From Valencia hispanica (taxonomy: Eukaryota > Chordata > Actinopteri > Cyprinodontiformes > Valenciidae), in contig OY747702.1 in assembly GCA_963556495.2 (NCBI GenBank), positions 4,028,501 to 4,092,500 on the forward strand: a stretch of 64,000 bases of DNA. The letters run 5' to 3'. Of this stretch, positions 43,309 through 54,541 are shown piece by piece. The notes beneath the pieces were generated by a model that did not search any database, was not told the DNA's origin, and saw only the letters and a program-made list of their open reading frames with translations. How positions within the stretch are numbered: position 1 is the stretch's first letter; each line of letters begins with the position of its first letter. Made by a program: the position numbers and the translations under genes.

Positions 43309-44843
43309 TCAGATATCTGTAATAATCAGTGGGGGGAAGCTCCCAGGCTTATGGACACTAGTCCCAGGCGTTTGGTGTAGTCTAAGTTTAGGTGTTAATT
43401 GTGTCCCAAGTTTGATTTGCTCATTCAGTCTGTCTGTAAAGTTTCTAAATGGAGACTCATTTGATGTGGCTGAGTCACAGGAAGATGAAGACTTCATCTC
43501 TGATGGTTGTTTATCTGTTCGGTCCTGTGGTGTCATCATGACTTGCTGTTTTTTTTCTCTCTGATATCCATGGGCGCCTCAAGGTCAGCTTTTGCGAGCA
43601 AGTGTTTTGCTTTCTGATGTTGATAAGAAAAAATGTTTGCTGCCAACAGCCTTACTCCGGACCTGTTCAAATAGCTCATTCCTGCTTTAAACAGATGATT
43701 AGCACTTCCAAATACTTTGAAATTATTAATAAATGTGAACGACTTCTCAGCTGATTGTTTCTTCAACCATTTATGGAGCATGCGGAGTCTGCTAAATCTT
43801 TCATCATTCCCTTCAGGGACTGGTCCGCTGATGAGGATGTTTACGTTAAGTCCATCAAGTCTCTGTAGGAGATCAGAAAAGTCTCTCTTCAGAATCTCTG
43901 ATTGTCTCATCGCGATGTCTGCTAATCCAGCGTGAATGACGAGCTTTTCCAAAGCAGGATGTTGGTCCAAGATTTTAGGGATTTTTTCTGATATTTCTCT
44001 CACTGTATTTTTGTAGCAGCTATAAACTTTGGTATTCTAACTACAAAAAGCCTCAATTCCATTAATTGATCCGTCTTGTATGATAACAGTCTTTGCTGGG
44101 GGCGCTCTTACTTTATGTGTCTGTTTGATGCGGCTGGGTTTCTCCTGGTGGCTTTGACTGGTCCCGGGGGATGCGTCATCTTTCTGGGAACTCAGGGCTG
44201 CGAATCTGTTTTTCAGCGGGATTCCAGGTGGAGAAATATCTCTTGTTTTTGGCTGAAACCTCTTTTGTTTACTTTTAGCAGAAGCGGCAGTTCTGGGTTC
44301 AGAGGTTTCTCTGTGTCGGAGTTTCTTTTGTTTTTTCTTCCTCGGAGAACAGGCTGGGGTTGATTTCATGCGTTTTAAAGCTGGCCAGTTTTCATTGTAG
44401 TGCGGAGTTCTGCCGCTCAGACGCCTGTAGGGAGTCTCTGTGACACGGTTAGACCGATGTAACACCGGGCTGATAGGCTGTTCCCTGTTCAACGGTAAAG
44501 TTGTTTCATTTTGTCCATAATCAGCGTGGAGATCAAAATTAATTTCCAGACGACGTAGCTTCGTTTCAATGCCCTCAATTCTGTGGAGCAGTTTTTCAAA
44601 ATCCTCAGCTGAGCAAAAAGCCATGTTGATAAGTCCATAGAAAAGTAATCCAAGAAGAGATCTGGTCCAATACAGTAACTCCAGGGGCTGGGAAAATAAA
44701 GTAACTAAGAAAAGGTTAAGAAAGAAAACAAGAAAAGCAAACAGAAAATAAAATAAAAGAAAATAAGTGAACGGATCTGGAGAGAGACAGAGAGCAGCTG
44801 CTCCTCCTTCAGCAGACAGACAAGGACCGATTGGTTGTAGCAT
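43309..44843 (-). pseudogene. L2 ORF1 with SGNH-esterase domain
   Basis: The protein is read in three pieces. 44,843-44,037 begins with a hydrophobic stretch (FLLFYFLFAFLVFFLNLF), then CSAEDFEKLLHRIEGIETKLRRLE (probable coiled coil), a long basic region and TVIIQDGSING. 44,003-43,536 holds the esterase core, including VIHAGLADIAMRQSEILK, ILISGPVPEG and NDERFSR, then FINNFKVFG; a catalytic-type His/Asp site near its end is not clear. 43,539-43,309 is a polar tail with FTDRLNEQIKLGTQL. Frameshifts join the pieces at about 44,020 and 43,537. ORF1 esterases are known from L2/CR1 LINEs and are thought to act in RNP or membrane interactions. The Met at 44,624 before AFCSAED is an alternative start. 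Confidence 0.75.
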
Positions 44844-45398
44844 TCTTTAATTTTTAATGAGGTTTTTTGTGTGTTCCGTTTAAAAAAAGACTAAATGAGA
44901 CAGTGGTAACAGGGCTAATTTTAAAATATAAGCCGTCTAAAGTACTGAGTAGAGGTAAAAGTTGGCAAATAGATAATTACTTCGGTAAAGTATAAAGTAT
45001 AACTCAAGTCCTACACAGAAACTGCAATGAAGAAAAGTTTCTTTCTTAAGCAAGAGTATCAGGTACAGGTAAAAAGGTTACTTGACATCGTTGTTATTAA
45101 AATAGAGTGGCATACTCAAATCTGAATGTGCAACTGAGTTAGATAAATTGAATTAGAGATGTTTTACAGTTGTACAGGCTTTAAAATTGTGCATTTAGAA
45201 TAAATGTATTTTTTTTTTCAAGGAGTTAACAGAGAACTGTAAGAAACAGATGAGCAAATAACAGCAGCAGAGATATTAATTAGGTAAAAAAAACTGTGTC
45301 CTGAGTAAAACCATTTTAACTAAGGTGGTTGCAAAGATAATCCTTACTGTAACATCAATTAGATTCTGGAAAAGCAGGGTCTGAAGAAGTTTTCTAAT

Positions 45399-45475
45399 TC
45401 AGATCAAAATACTTTATTGATCCCAGAGGGAAATTACGTGTTGTTGTAGCTAATGCAAGTAGGACTAAAATTCTG
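45399..45475 (-). mobile_element. Rex1-like LINE 3' end
   Basis: The sequence ACTTTATTGATCCCAGAGGGAAATT is, on the minus strand, the typical end of Rex-type LINEs (GGGATCAATAAAGT). Only this tail is recognisable. Confidence 0.45.
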
Positions 45476-45524
45476 TAATACATTAGGTAACTATGTGGTG
45501 AAATTATTATTTTTTTGTTTTGCA

Positions 45525-45590
45525 AGGCAAGGCAAGGCAATTTTATTTGTATAGTACACTTTCAACAACAAGGTAATTCAAATATAACAA
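45525..45590 (-). mobile_element. L2 3'-tail fragment (GGCAA subfamily)
   Basis: GCAAGGCAAGGCAATTTTAT then TTGTATAGTACACTTTCAACA matches the 3' end of the L2 at 40,112-40,170. It is a very short, 5'-truncated insertion. Confidence 0.7.
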
Positions 45591-45640
45591 CCTAATTGCA
45601 AACCTAAATGATTGGGATATGGTCATCTAGGGGTTGAAGC

Positions 45641-46979
45641 TGCCTCAGCAGCAACAGCAGCAGGATACACAGGTTCTTAGGTTATGCCTTATGCATGACC
45701 TTTAAACCTACTATGTTTCTTTTCTTGATACTGGAGAAGCGGTTGAAGTTATTGTTTCCTTGTTTCTTGATTTTTAAGGCATGTGCAAGACGATGCCTTA
45801 AAAAAGGGGGGAATTGGATTTGATAGTAATTGGAACAGATTTTTAAGGGATTATGAAGAGAATTGTAACTTGCAAGTAATTGGGTTTCTTCTGAATCATA
45901 ACTCTGTCATAAATTAATGAGGGTTTTTTTAATTACCTGGACTTGACGTCTGACTTCATATTCCATTTCGGTTTGGGTTCAGACTTGTAGTACATATTGT
46001 GTCTGGGAACTTTACAAAGTTTTAATTTGATCTGAAAACCTTCTTTACTTCTTGCGGGCAGTAGTTGATTCTTGGGATTTTTTACTCTCACAAGTTGGAA
46101 TGGTTGGATGTCTTTTTCTTGGCATGGATTTAGCACAGAGTGATCTGGAGACATTTATCTTAATTATATTCTAGCTTCATTTGATGAGGTTTGGCTCATC
46201 AACCAGGTTGTGAGGTGTTTAGAATTGCTTTTGCACACAGTTGCATCAGGTTGATCTGAAACCATACTCCGAGGGTGTGGGTTCCACTTAATCACTTGTC
46301 ATAATCATCCTATTCATCTTTTGTGAATTGGCTCACCTCTGTTTGAACATCAATGCTCTAATACCCAATTAGCTCAGCTCCCAAGAGTCGCATTGGGAGG
46401 TTCTCACTGAAGGACCTTCTGAGGGGTGACCACTCTCAACTTTCTGAGGAAGGACTGATCGGTGGCTACGGGTCACTGGATGCTGGCGGAGGCTGACTTC
46501 ACGGCAACAGACAACAAACAGCGCAAGGGAAGAGTATATATTTCAACATCTAGTGTTGATGTAATACCCTCTGAAGTGTACTGGAAGATGCTACATAATT
46601 TCTCCTGTGTTCTGTGTTTTTATCTAGAACATCCTGACCGATGACGAGACCTGTGGATGGCCGCCTCTGGGGCGAGGGGCTGTTGAGATGACATTTTGCC
46701 AACAAGAAAATGGCGTAAGAAGACCCCGTGGATTTTCGGTCTCAATGCACAGGAGTCTCAGCAAAGTCATCTGGAAGGATCTAATATTTGTCACTGTGAG
46801 CTAATTCCATGGCCAAGCATGTCTCATGTCTGATTGTAATTTGTGTTTTGAACATTGTTTTTTTTTTGATCAACCTACCAACCTTTTAGGGAGATTTGTG
46901 ATAGCACTTTTGAATTTTCCTTAAATTTATGGTATTATTTATAATGGAAACCCTGAGATACTATTTTTTTGCCATTACA
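45641..46979 (+). mobile_element. Solo LTR (1.34 kb) of a retrovirus-like element
   Basis: It starts TGCCTCAGCAGC and ends GCCATTACA. The 5-bp word GAAGC flanks both sides (45,636-45,640 and 46,980-46,984). A TATA-like AGTATATATTTC lies at about 46,530. The last 42 bp are identical to the LTR fragment at 30,196-30,237, which is followed by a tRNA-Lys-type primer site, confirming the right edge and the orientation. Length over 1 kb and a Lys site are seen together in foamy-type retroviruses among others, so the class is open. No coding region remains. Confidence 0.7.
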
Positions 46980-47078
46980 GAAGCAGCAGAGAGGTGGGTT
47001 AAACTACGACTCTGCTTCCTGGTCTGGACCCTGGGTTGTCAGTGTCACTGGTCCAATCAGGCAGGGGACCAGAAAAGA

Positions 47079-47520
47079 TTATCGAGTCTGACATTGTTTT
47101 GGCAAACTTACACACCGAGCAACAGTAATTTTTGTGACCTCCGATTGGCGTAACCGGGTGTCATTACCGCCAGCGTGAATAACAATCTTACTGTGTTTAC
47201 GCTTGTCTTTAGCCAGCAGTTTCAGGTAGGATTTGATGTCGCCCGTTCTGGCCCCTGGCAAACATTTGACTATGGTCAATGGTGTCTCTAATGCCACGTT
47301 TCTGACTATGGAGCTGCCAATTACCAGGGTCGGCTTCTCAGCAGGTGTGTCGCTGAGCGGGGAAAAAATCTGTTAGAAACGTGGACCGGTTGGTGGTGGC
47401 CCGGAGGCCGGGTCCTAGAACTATGCTTCCTACGTACAGTCACCCAGCCGGCCTGAGGTCCCGGCTGCACGGGCTCTACCGGAGGACAGCTAGGGGGTTC
47501 TATCTACACCAAACAGCTTA
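47079..47520 (-). pseudogene. L2/CR1 ORF1 esterase remnant
   Basis: On the minus strand a [16 protein letters not shown] block (SGNH block I with the nucleophile-type Ser) precedes [14 protein letters not shown] and [18 protein letters not shown] (the G-x-N-D oxyanion block), the order of ORF1 esterases in L2/CR1 LINEs. An upstream Pro/Arg-rich part is broken. It is more similar to the classical GxND pattern than the ORF1 at 43.5-44.0 kb, so it belongs to another subfamily. The copy is limited to this region. Confidence 0.6.
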
Positions 47521-47947
47521 CAGGGAGCACAACAGTGACAACAGGATATGACGTAATACGGCTTACATCCGTCGAATGGCAGCAAAGGGAAGCTGGAAAG
47601 CCCAGGAGAACAGGGACATGATGGATAAACATGTTTCTGTTATTTTATTTGTTCTTGTCACATTTGTTGTTTAACTGTATGATATATTTTAAAAATTAAC
47701 GGATTAAAATAAACAAGTATTTCTCATTAACTCATTTTATCAACTGTTTTATTTTTCACAGTGTAACATATGAACATAAAGCTAACTTGGAACAATTAAA
47801 AATAAAAATGTAGGAATGGAAAAAAAACCATGAAACAATACTTGTAAGATACCAAAAATATTTACAGAAGGAAAACATATTGTATAGTTGACAGTTTTTT
47901 TCATGCAGGGTTAACCTGAATGGCGTTCCTGGACCATTCTTTAAACT

Positions 47948-48214
47948 TTAATAGAATAAACAAGACGTCTCTGGCAGCTTTGCTGGATCTACTGAAGTAA
48001 GATCAGAGATGTGGATGGAATGTTGCAAGTGAGCTGGTCTTTTCTGGTTGAGAGGAACATCATACTTGGTGGTCTGCGGAGAGTGCTTTGGGTAGCTTCC
48101 GTCTACTGTCAACTGCATCATCCACCAATTGGCTTTGCAAGGCTGGGTTAATCGACGGCTGCCACACCAATAAGACGTATTCAGAAGACGGTTGGTCCCA
48201 CCAGAGAGCACCAC
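47948..48214 (-). other. Exon-like open frame, unrecognised
   Basis: The minus-strand frame of 88 codons (MVLSGGTNRLLNT... to a TAG) is preceded by an acceptor-like TTTCTGCTGGTTTCAG at about 48,218. It could be a last exon. I do not recognise the protein, the codons show no clear bias, and no partner exon was found. A chance frame is as likely. Confidence 0.2.
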
Positions 48215-48599
48215 TGATGCCTGAAACCAGCAGAGAAAATGTATTCTAAATTTAAAAGTATTTAGACTATATACAAATATGATATACTAGCTAATGACAT
48301 AGTGACTGTGTACATTTAATCATCAGTCATTAAGACGTTGGGTCTAACTAGCTGATGTTAACATGATATTCCTGAAAACATGTAGATTAAATAGCAATAT
48401 ACTTTATTGGATATGATTATCTCTCAGCCTGAGATATAAAACAACGGTGATACAGCTGGTGGAGCTCTTTGAGGATTAATTTGTGCCCCTCTCCAGCTAA
48501 GAACACCGTAGTTTGGAGCACAGAGTAATAGAACTACGTTGTATAACTCTGTGCTCGATTACTTCTCAAGGACCCAGATCTCTGACAAAAAAACTGAAT

Positions 48600-48672
48600 T
48601 TGAGAAGTGAAATTGAATTGTAGAAGTCAAACTGAATGGTGAGAAGTGAAACTGAAATTTTAAGAGCTGAAT
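48600..48672 (+). repeat. Short tandem repeat, about 20-bp unit
   Basis: Units like GAAGTGAAATTGAATTGTA, GAAGTCAAACTGAATGGTGA and GAAGTGAAACTGAAATTTTA follow each other three times, with a decayed fourth. The words resemble the ends of the foldback element at 56.6-57.5 kb. Confidence 0.5.
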
Positions 48673-48829
48673 TTACAATAAGATCAAATACAGTTTTAAA
48701 GCAAATAATTCATTTTCAAAATAAAAATTTTACTTTAATTTAGTGACAATCATTTCCAAACTGAAGATGTGATTTTGAATTAGGCTAAATCAGATTTAGT
48801 TTTTCAAAGCATTTACTCAGTTTGCATTT

Positions 48830-48990
48830 CAGATTCAATCTGAGTGATGCAAATTCATCCATCCAGCCATCCATCCATTTTCTGTACCTGTCCATTCTAT
48901 GCAGGGTTGTGGGGGGGGGGGGGGGGTGTCATTGTGTCAAGAGAGGCGGGGTAAGGTTGCCAGTCCATCACAGTGATGCAATTCAAACAG
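48830..48990. repeat. Simple repeat and G-run within a decayed LINE/SINE fragment
   Basis: CATCCATCCAGCCATCCATC leads to a TTTTCTGTACCTGTCC block, an 18-base G-run at 48,909-48,926, and GCGGGGTAAGGTTGCCAGTCCATCACAG. This order is a familiar fish repeat, probably RTE-type. No coding part is left. Confidence 0.45.
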
Positions 48991-49643
48991 AAGTAATTCA
49001 AATTCAGTTTCTGATGGCACATAATTCTGTCCATAACCCCAGTTCTGCTGTTGAAACCCCTGAGACCTAATTCCAATGATAAAACTTTTCCAATACCTCT
49101 TTCTTTAAAAACACGCTTTTGTTTAAACCCATATTTTACTGAAATCCCCAGTTTATTTAGAATCAGCAAGTAATTTGTTTTCAGAACCATGCATTTAGTC
49201 CATAAGACAATCCTTGAAAACACTCTCAAGGTCGTATTTTCTTCATCAGCATAATTTATTTCCAAAGCTCAGTTGTTCTCCATTCAGTCTGGTGAGCTGA
49301 ATGAAATATGTACCACAAACTTCAACAGTTTCCCAAGCTGAGTTTGTTCAGATCTGCTGTTAGGACTTCCGGCTTGGCTGAACATGGGGTAGGTCGCATC
49401 GAGAACAGCTCTTGCAGACTGTAGTTATTTTCTAGTATTTTCAGGCATATTTTGTTGCTTTTTTATTATTCTAACAGTTTAATATATTTCCTAGACAAGA
49501 TTGTTTTTACTTGTGGCATTTATAATGTCATGAAAAATCAGTAAGAACGCAAATACCTCTCAGCCTAACTTGCTAATACTGCATTCCCGCCTCGTGGTAG
49601 AGCATCGCCGCTGCTTGGGCGATTCGACTCACCACTCGTCGAT
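48991..49643. other. No recognised gene
   Basis: AT-rich sequence. The last 90 bases hold a tRNA-like GTGGTAGAGCATCG...GATTCGACTC pair of boxes, directly upstream of the L1 ORF1. Confidence 0.35.
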
Positions 49644-50417
49644 ATGGACAAGTCCAGAAAGGCCAAACTTCTCTCTGAACTTCGTGGACAAATTTAAGCA
49701 CTGTTCAAAAAGGAGTTGACGGTAGCCCTTGCAGAGAATGTCACGTCTATTAGGTTCGACATACAGGCGCTAAAAACTGACCTTTCTTCAGATATTACAA
49801 ACATGTGGCACGAAATTCACTGGGTTCAGAAGCACCGTTATGGAGATGGAACACTCCCTCTCTACAGTACATGCACAGATGACATTGTCCATCTCCAAGC
49901 CAAAGTGGATGCTATGTCAAAGAAGCTGGTTAAAATGGAGAATAAATGTGAAGACCTGAAGGCCAGGTAACAACATACATTGTTGGTGTGCCAGAGGAAA
50001 ATGTCATGTCTACCACAGATGTGTCTATGCTTTTGATGGAGCCCTTTCAACTTGGGAAGGAGCCGCTCGTGGACATAGCACATCAGACTTTGGCCCCCAA
50101 ATCTAATACTGGTGAACGTCCCCGCGCTATGGTTGTGAGACTGCACTATTACTCGGATTGTGCCAAGATTCTTCAGAAAGCCAGGGAGCTGCAGCAGGTA
50201 CAGATACATAATATGACCATTTCCGTCTTCCCTAATCACACAGCTAAGACAGCACGGGCCCATGCGGCTTTTAATGAGGTCCGTCGCCAGCTTCGTGGCA
50301 TTCAGGGTGTCCGGTTTGGCATCCTCTATCCGGCCAAGTTACGCATCACATATTAGGGAGACTTTGTCTCGCAGGTGGAGGCTGAAAAATATATTACAAC
50401 AATAACTATACACTAAG
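49644..50417 (+). pseudogene. L1/Tx1-type LINE ORF1
   Basis: ATG at 49,644 (MDKSRKAKLL) is followed by a stop after about 16 codons. A coiled-coil region follows (HLQAKVDAMSKKLVKMENKCEDLKAR, in part), ending at a shift near 49,970. The RRM-like region and C-terminal domain come next in another frame to 50,356: VPEENVMSTTDVSMLLM, FQLGKEPLVDIAHQTL, GERPRAMVVRLHYYSD, FPNHTAKTARAHAAF and GVRFGILYPAKLRI. That order is typical of L1-type ORF1 (RNA-binding chaperone). Stops and one or two shifts make it a pseudogene. The end continues past a TAG to about 50,417. Confidence 0.8.
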
Positions 50418-50879
50418 GACACAGTAGGACAATGTAATTGTTGTTCGGAATAGCGACTGATCTAAATTCATTGTGGTGAGTTTAGTTTATGCTATTCTGC
50501 CAAACACTTGTGTTTTGATTTACTTTTCTAACAATATAGGATAGTTTTAATATTTTTATTTCATTTGTGCCTTGCATTTTATTCCGAAATGACTCTGTTG
50601 GAGTTTTAGTTCGACGTGGTTCGTTTTGTAGTCGGGAGCATTTTTGTTTGGATTGCTCCGTGTGGGAGTGTGCACTACCATCTCTATCGTTTAGGGATGG
50701 GGGTGTTTGCTGTGCTGGGAGGAGGCGGGAGGGTATGTTTGATGTTTCATTATTTCTTTTATTCTGATGCTATACTTCTGTTGTTGTTTTGGTCTGTGTG
50801 TATGTGTGTGTGCTTTTTGTCCTATTTTTTCCTTTTTTGGGGTTGAAAGAAAATGTATTTTCTTTTTAATTTATCTGCA

Positions 50880-50942
50880 ATGACCAGCACTTTAGGTGAA
50901 TCCTTAGGCAATAGCGGTATTAGATTCTTAATTTTGAATGTA
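50880..50942 (+). pseudogene. Start of L1 ORF2 (broken)
   Basis: ATG at 50,880 opens MTSTLGESLGNSG then IRFLILNV, the usual beginning of an L1 endonuclease (RF-x-x-x-NV). Similarity ends there, about 20 codons in, and no further ORF2 follows. It lies about 460 bp after ORF1, a plausible inter-ORF spacer. The element is thus cut on its 3' side, unlike normal 5'-truncated LINEs. Confidence 0.5.
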
Positions 50943-52529
50943 AGTTTTACTTTTGTTAGTTGTTTGTTAGTTTTATTATTCATTCTTCTTTTAGTAAGTA
51001 GTTTAGTTGGGTGTTACTAGCTTAGTGAGTTTGTTGATTAAAGCATTTTAACTGAAGGTTGAATTATTTTTGTAATAACTCTTGTATTTTGAAAAGTCAT
51101 TGTTGTCATTGTTCCACATACATGTGTAGTACCTTGCTGTTCAAAGAACAACAAGAACTTATTCCTTCATCTATTGTTTAAAGTGCCCCTGACATGAAAT
51201 TTGCATTTTTTGAGTTCTTGGTCATATTTGTTAGTTTCCCCAGCCTGCCTATGTCCCCTAAGGGGTTAAAACGATTGATTAGTGTTTCTTTTGTCCCCAG
51301 GTATGTCTGCCTACATGAAATTAGCACTCAGAAACGGGCTGTTTTGCAATTCGGCATATGACCTCACGATTTGGCATATGTCGTCACTGAGTTCCAGCCA
51401 ATTACCCCCTTCTCTGAACTACACTCTCCAAATCCCTCCCCCCGCGGCGCAGTCTGTTTGTTTGTTTGAACAGTTTGTCTGAGGTCTGTTGTGCTTAAGC
51501 ACCATTATGGTTTGAGTTAAGTTTCTTGATCCCTCAAACCTCTCAGAACGGAAGAGGGACACTTTCTTAAGTTTTCAGGTTGGTTTTCTGACAAGAGCAA
51601 CCATAGCTGCTCCTTCAACTGTGATAAGGCAACCCATCCTTAGTTATTCTTAGAATCCTTTTGACTTCCTTAAATTCCATCTTGACCTTTTGACCCTTAC
51701 TGGAAAACAGACAGATCTTCTCTTTCCATTGAATTTTACGATGGATTATTCATCCCTTTAAGAGAAAAAAACTGTTAAACTGATAAAGCAGACCGATACT
51801 TCTCTCTGCTGATTTACTGTGGGCAGAGAATAAAGAAAATAAACACAACTCTGACCGGTGCTTTTTCTTTCTCTCTGACTTAAAGAAATAGGCTAATAAA
51901 AATAAAAACATCTCTGACCAGTCCAGCAAGCAGTCCACCACCTGAGAGCCTCGATCAATATTTAAGAAGGCCCAAATTTTGAAATCCCCTCAGCGGTTGG
52001 TCGGGCACAAGAGACCAAGTCCTGCCACTCCCATAACTGCCAGAGGTTTCGGAGGCCGAAGGCTGCCTCCGAGGTTAGCCATAAACTTGACACCCCAGTC
52101 CGTCCACCTGCTTGCTGGGATCTCCATTGGATTTTTCTTTTTCTCTCTTTTACCATTTTGATGTATTTTTATTAGGTTCAACTTTTTTACTACCTGTTTA
52201 CAGTCTTTTTACCTAAGGGAACAGAGAACATGAATGATCTAATTGAACCATTTAAAACACAGCTTCCTTTATTTATTTACCTATTTATTTTATTTTCCAA
52301 CCCCATAAAAATCTATTATTTTTTTAGACTGCCATATGATCAAAACTTCCAATCTAATTAATCACAGCTTAGCTGTAAACTACCCACGATTAATAATTCC
52401 TAAGTTTGACAAAAAAGGAGTACCATTTTCTGTGTAACCTTCTAACCATTAATCCTCCAGGTTGTTGCCAAGTCGTTACCTGATCGACATTTCCTAAATG
52501 TAAAGCTGACTGCTTCTTTTTTAAAAAAA
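50943..52529. other. No recognised gene
   Basis: AT-rich sequence. TTTAAAGTGCCCCTGACATGA at 51,177 looks like one terminus of a TTAA-type DNA transposon, but no partner terminus was found. A pair of TTCGGCATATGAC / TTTGGCATATGTC words occurs at about 51,350-51,383. Confidence 0.4.
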
Positions 52530-52746
52530 AGGTTTTTTGGCCACGACTGTCTTTATTAGCATTGGGCAGTGTAGAAAGGGGAGAGAAGTGGGGAAAGGGA
52601 CATTCAGTAAATGTCAGAAGCTTTTACAGTTTTGCCACAACACAGACTGCTACAGGAGATCTTTCCTGGCTGCAGCTGTCAAAATTAAAATCTACAACTA
52701 CTTGAACATATTTAATTCCTCACTGGGATCAATAAACTATGTCTAA
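52530..52746 (+). mobile_element. Rex1-like LINE 3' fragment
   Basis: The sequence ends in CTCACTGGGATCAATAAACT, the plus-strand version of the Rex-type tail. Just upstream, a frame with HNTDCYRRSFLAAAV resembles the conserved block near the C-terminus of such ORFs (R-x-SF-x-x-A). Heavily 5'-truncated. Confidence 0.5.
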
Positions 52747-53559
52747 ATTTAAGTTTTCTCAACAACAGCTGAACTATTTCTTATTAACACTTAAATATGT
52801 ATGCCAATGGTGCAATGTTTAACCTGTGTGCTATTATTTTCAGTTATTTTCCAGCTAGTATTTCAATTAACGATGTTAGCTTGTTCGATAGCAAAGGTTT
52901 AGTGATCACAGTATTTTTAATCTGCTCATTCCAGTTGCTTTATCAGATCGCTTATTACCAAAAATTGTTTCATTTCTCCTTGAAAGAAGTCGATTGAATA
53001 GAACTTGTACTTTATGTTTTTATCAAAGCGATTTGCGGAGTCAACATCATAAAACAAAATCACGTCTCTATGGTCTGGGAAGAGACGTTCCTATATGGAC
53101 CCAAAGATGCAGTTTGGGTCTGCCATGCTGTCTACGTGATGAGCTAGTACTGGAAACAGCACAGGTTGAATTGTGGAATAACCAAGGAGAGTCATTCTGT
53201 GCATTGTGTTATTTGAGTTAAAACTAATTATTTTCCTTAATTATACAAATTCATTCATCGACCTTTGTTATCGCATTGATTTTGACAGCCTTAATTCAGG
53301 GTTTGTATGGGTTCTTGAAATCCTTGAAAATGATTGAAAAGTACTTGAATTTTAGTTGGGGAAACTGTATGAACCCAGTTTAATTAATTAAGGTAAACTT
53401 TTGTAAATTCTATGATGTTTTTGAGAATTTATAAGACTTGTCCTCCAATGTATTTAGTTTAATGTAAGCTTTTTTGTTTCTGCCATTTTAGTTCTTTTAT
53501 GGTCTCTTTCCTGTGTTCTAGTTTCTGAATATTTGAATTACATTTGCATGTTTCAGGAT
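52747..53559. other. No recognised gene
   Basis: AT-rich DNA with short frames only (52,797-52,997 and 52,994-53,221); no motif or repeat border seen. Confidence 0.4.
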
Positions 53560-53815
53560 CTACAATTTATTTCATTTCATTTCTTGCCATATTTGTAGTC
53601 CCTGTATTATTGCTCAGAAGGTCTTGCCATATATATTGTATGTATCATATGTTTGTGTTATTATTGTTAAAAATTTTAACTTTCATTGTTGTTTTATTTC
53701 AGGTTTTATTTCTCGTATGTTTTGTATTTTTCTCTGTAAAGCACTGTGTTCACCTTCCAGTTGTGGAAAGTGCTCTACAAATAAACCTTGATTGATTGAT
53801 TGATTGATTGATATC
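53560..53815 (+). mobile_element. LINE 3' end with TTGA tail
   Basis: The 3' UTR-like stretch ends GTGCTCTACAAATAAACC followed by a TTGA repeat (about 53,790-53,812). This resembles L2/Rex 3' ends, including the TTGATTGATA tail of the L2 fragment ending at 4,190. Confidence 0.6.
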
Positions 53816-53947
53816 AAGTTATCTTTTTGTATTTCTGTTTCTTAGCTTGTTAAGGGCTTTTTCTCATATATTTCCATTATGTGTTACATTTGTTTACCTT
53901 TCCCTAGGTTGTGTGGGGTATGTTATACGTATTGTGTATATGTATAT

Positions 53948-54541
53948 TGTCATGTTTTGACGTTAAGGAGGACCCAAAATGCAGCAAGTATAAACAAAAT
54001 GATTTAATGAAAACAAGGACAAGGAACTTACATAACTCAGGAGGATCAAAAGGCAGCAAACGGGAAAAAAAACAGGAACCAGACGGGCAACCAGGAAGGC
54101 AGGAACCAGAGAGGGAAGAATGGCAACGGACCAGCGAGTAGTGACTGAGAGAGGACCGAATTTATACTGAGGAGGAAATGAGGAAGTGACTGAGAAGACC
54201 AATGATCAATTAGTGGGAGCAGATGCAGGTGGGAGGGAGAGAGCAGGTGGAAGTAATCAACTGGGATAGGAGGTAAAAAGGCTGGGAGACAGAAGACTCT
54301 TAAGAAACTAAAGATAAGTCTGGAAGGGAATCTAATGAAACACAGGAAAACAGAAGGAGGAATAAAATATAACCACTGGGACTAACGAAGGATAACTATT
54401 AATATGAACTTGGGGAAAATAGAGATTAACACAAACTGCAACCAAACACAAGGACCACCAGAGGGAGACAAAGAACAACTAAAACATAATAGAACTACAT
54501 AAGGAAAATTAACAAAACACAAACACCCTGGAACCATGACA
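53948..54541 (-). repeat. 3' LTR (complete)
   Basis: 594 bp with TGTCATG at one end and CATGACA at the other. It contains an ATAAATTCGG TATA-like word (minus strand, about 54,160) and a CATTAAATCA signal near 54,005. The ORF of the element ends inside it at 54,509. Confidence 0.8.

Larger units (their letters stand above)
40112..44870 (-). mobile_element. Nearly full-length L2 LINE with GGCAA tail
   Basis: On the minus strand it shows a 5' leader (from about 44,870), ORF1 with SGNH esterase, ORF2 endonuclease and RT, and a short 3' UTR ending in TACAAATAAAATTGCC and a TTGCC repeat tail at 40,112-40,133. Total about 4.75 kb. All domains of an autonomous L2 are recognisable, but frameshifts break both ORFs. 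The same ORF1 family occurs at 7.8-13.0 kb on the plus strand. Confidence 0.85.

Noticed and set aside
49565..49640. tRNA gene or SINE suggested by A- and B-box-like words
   Set aside because: The arms do not pair as a tRNA, and the segment directly adjoins the L1 ORF1, so it may be part of the L1 leader.
51177..51760. TTAA-type transposon between TTTAAAGTGCCCC and CCCTTTAAGAG
   Set aside because: The two ends do not match each other as inverted repeats.
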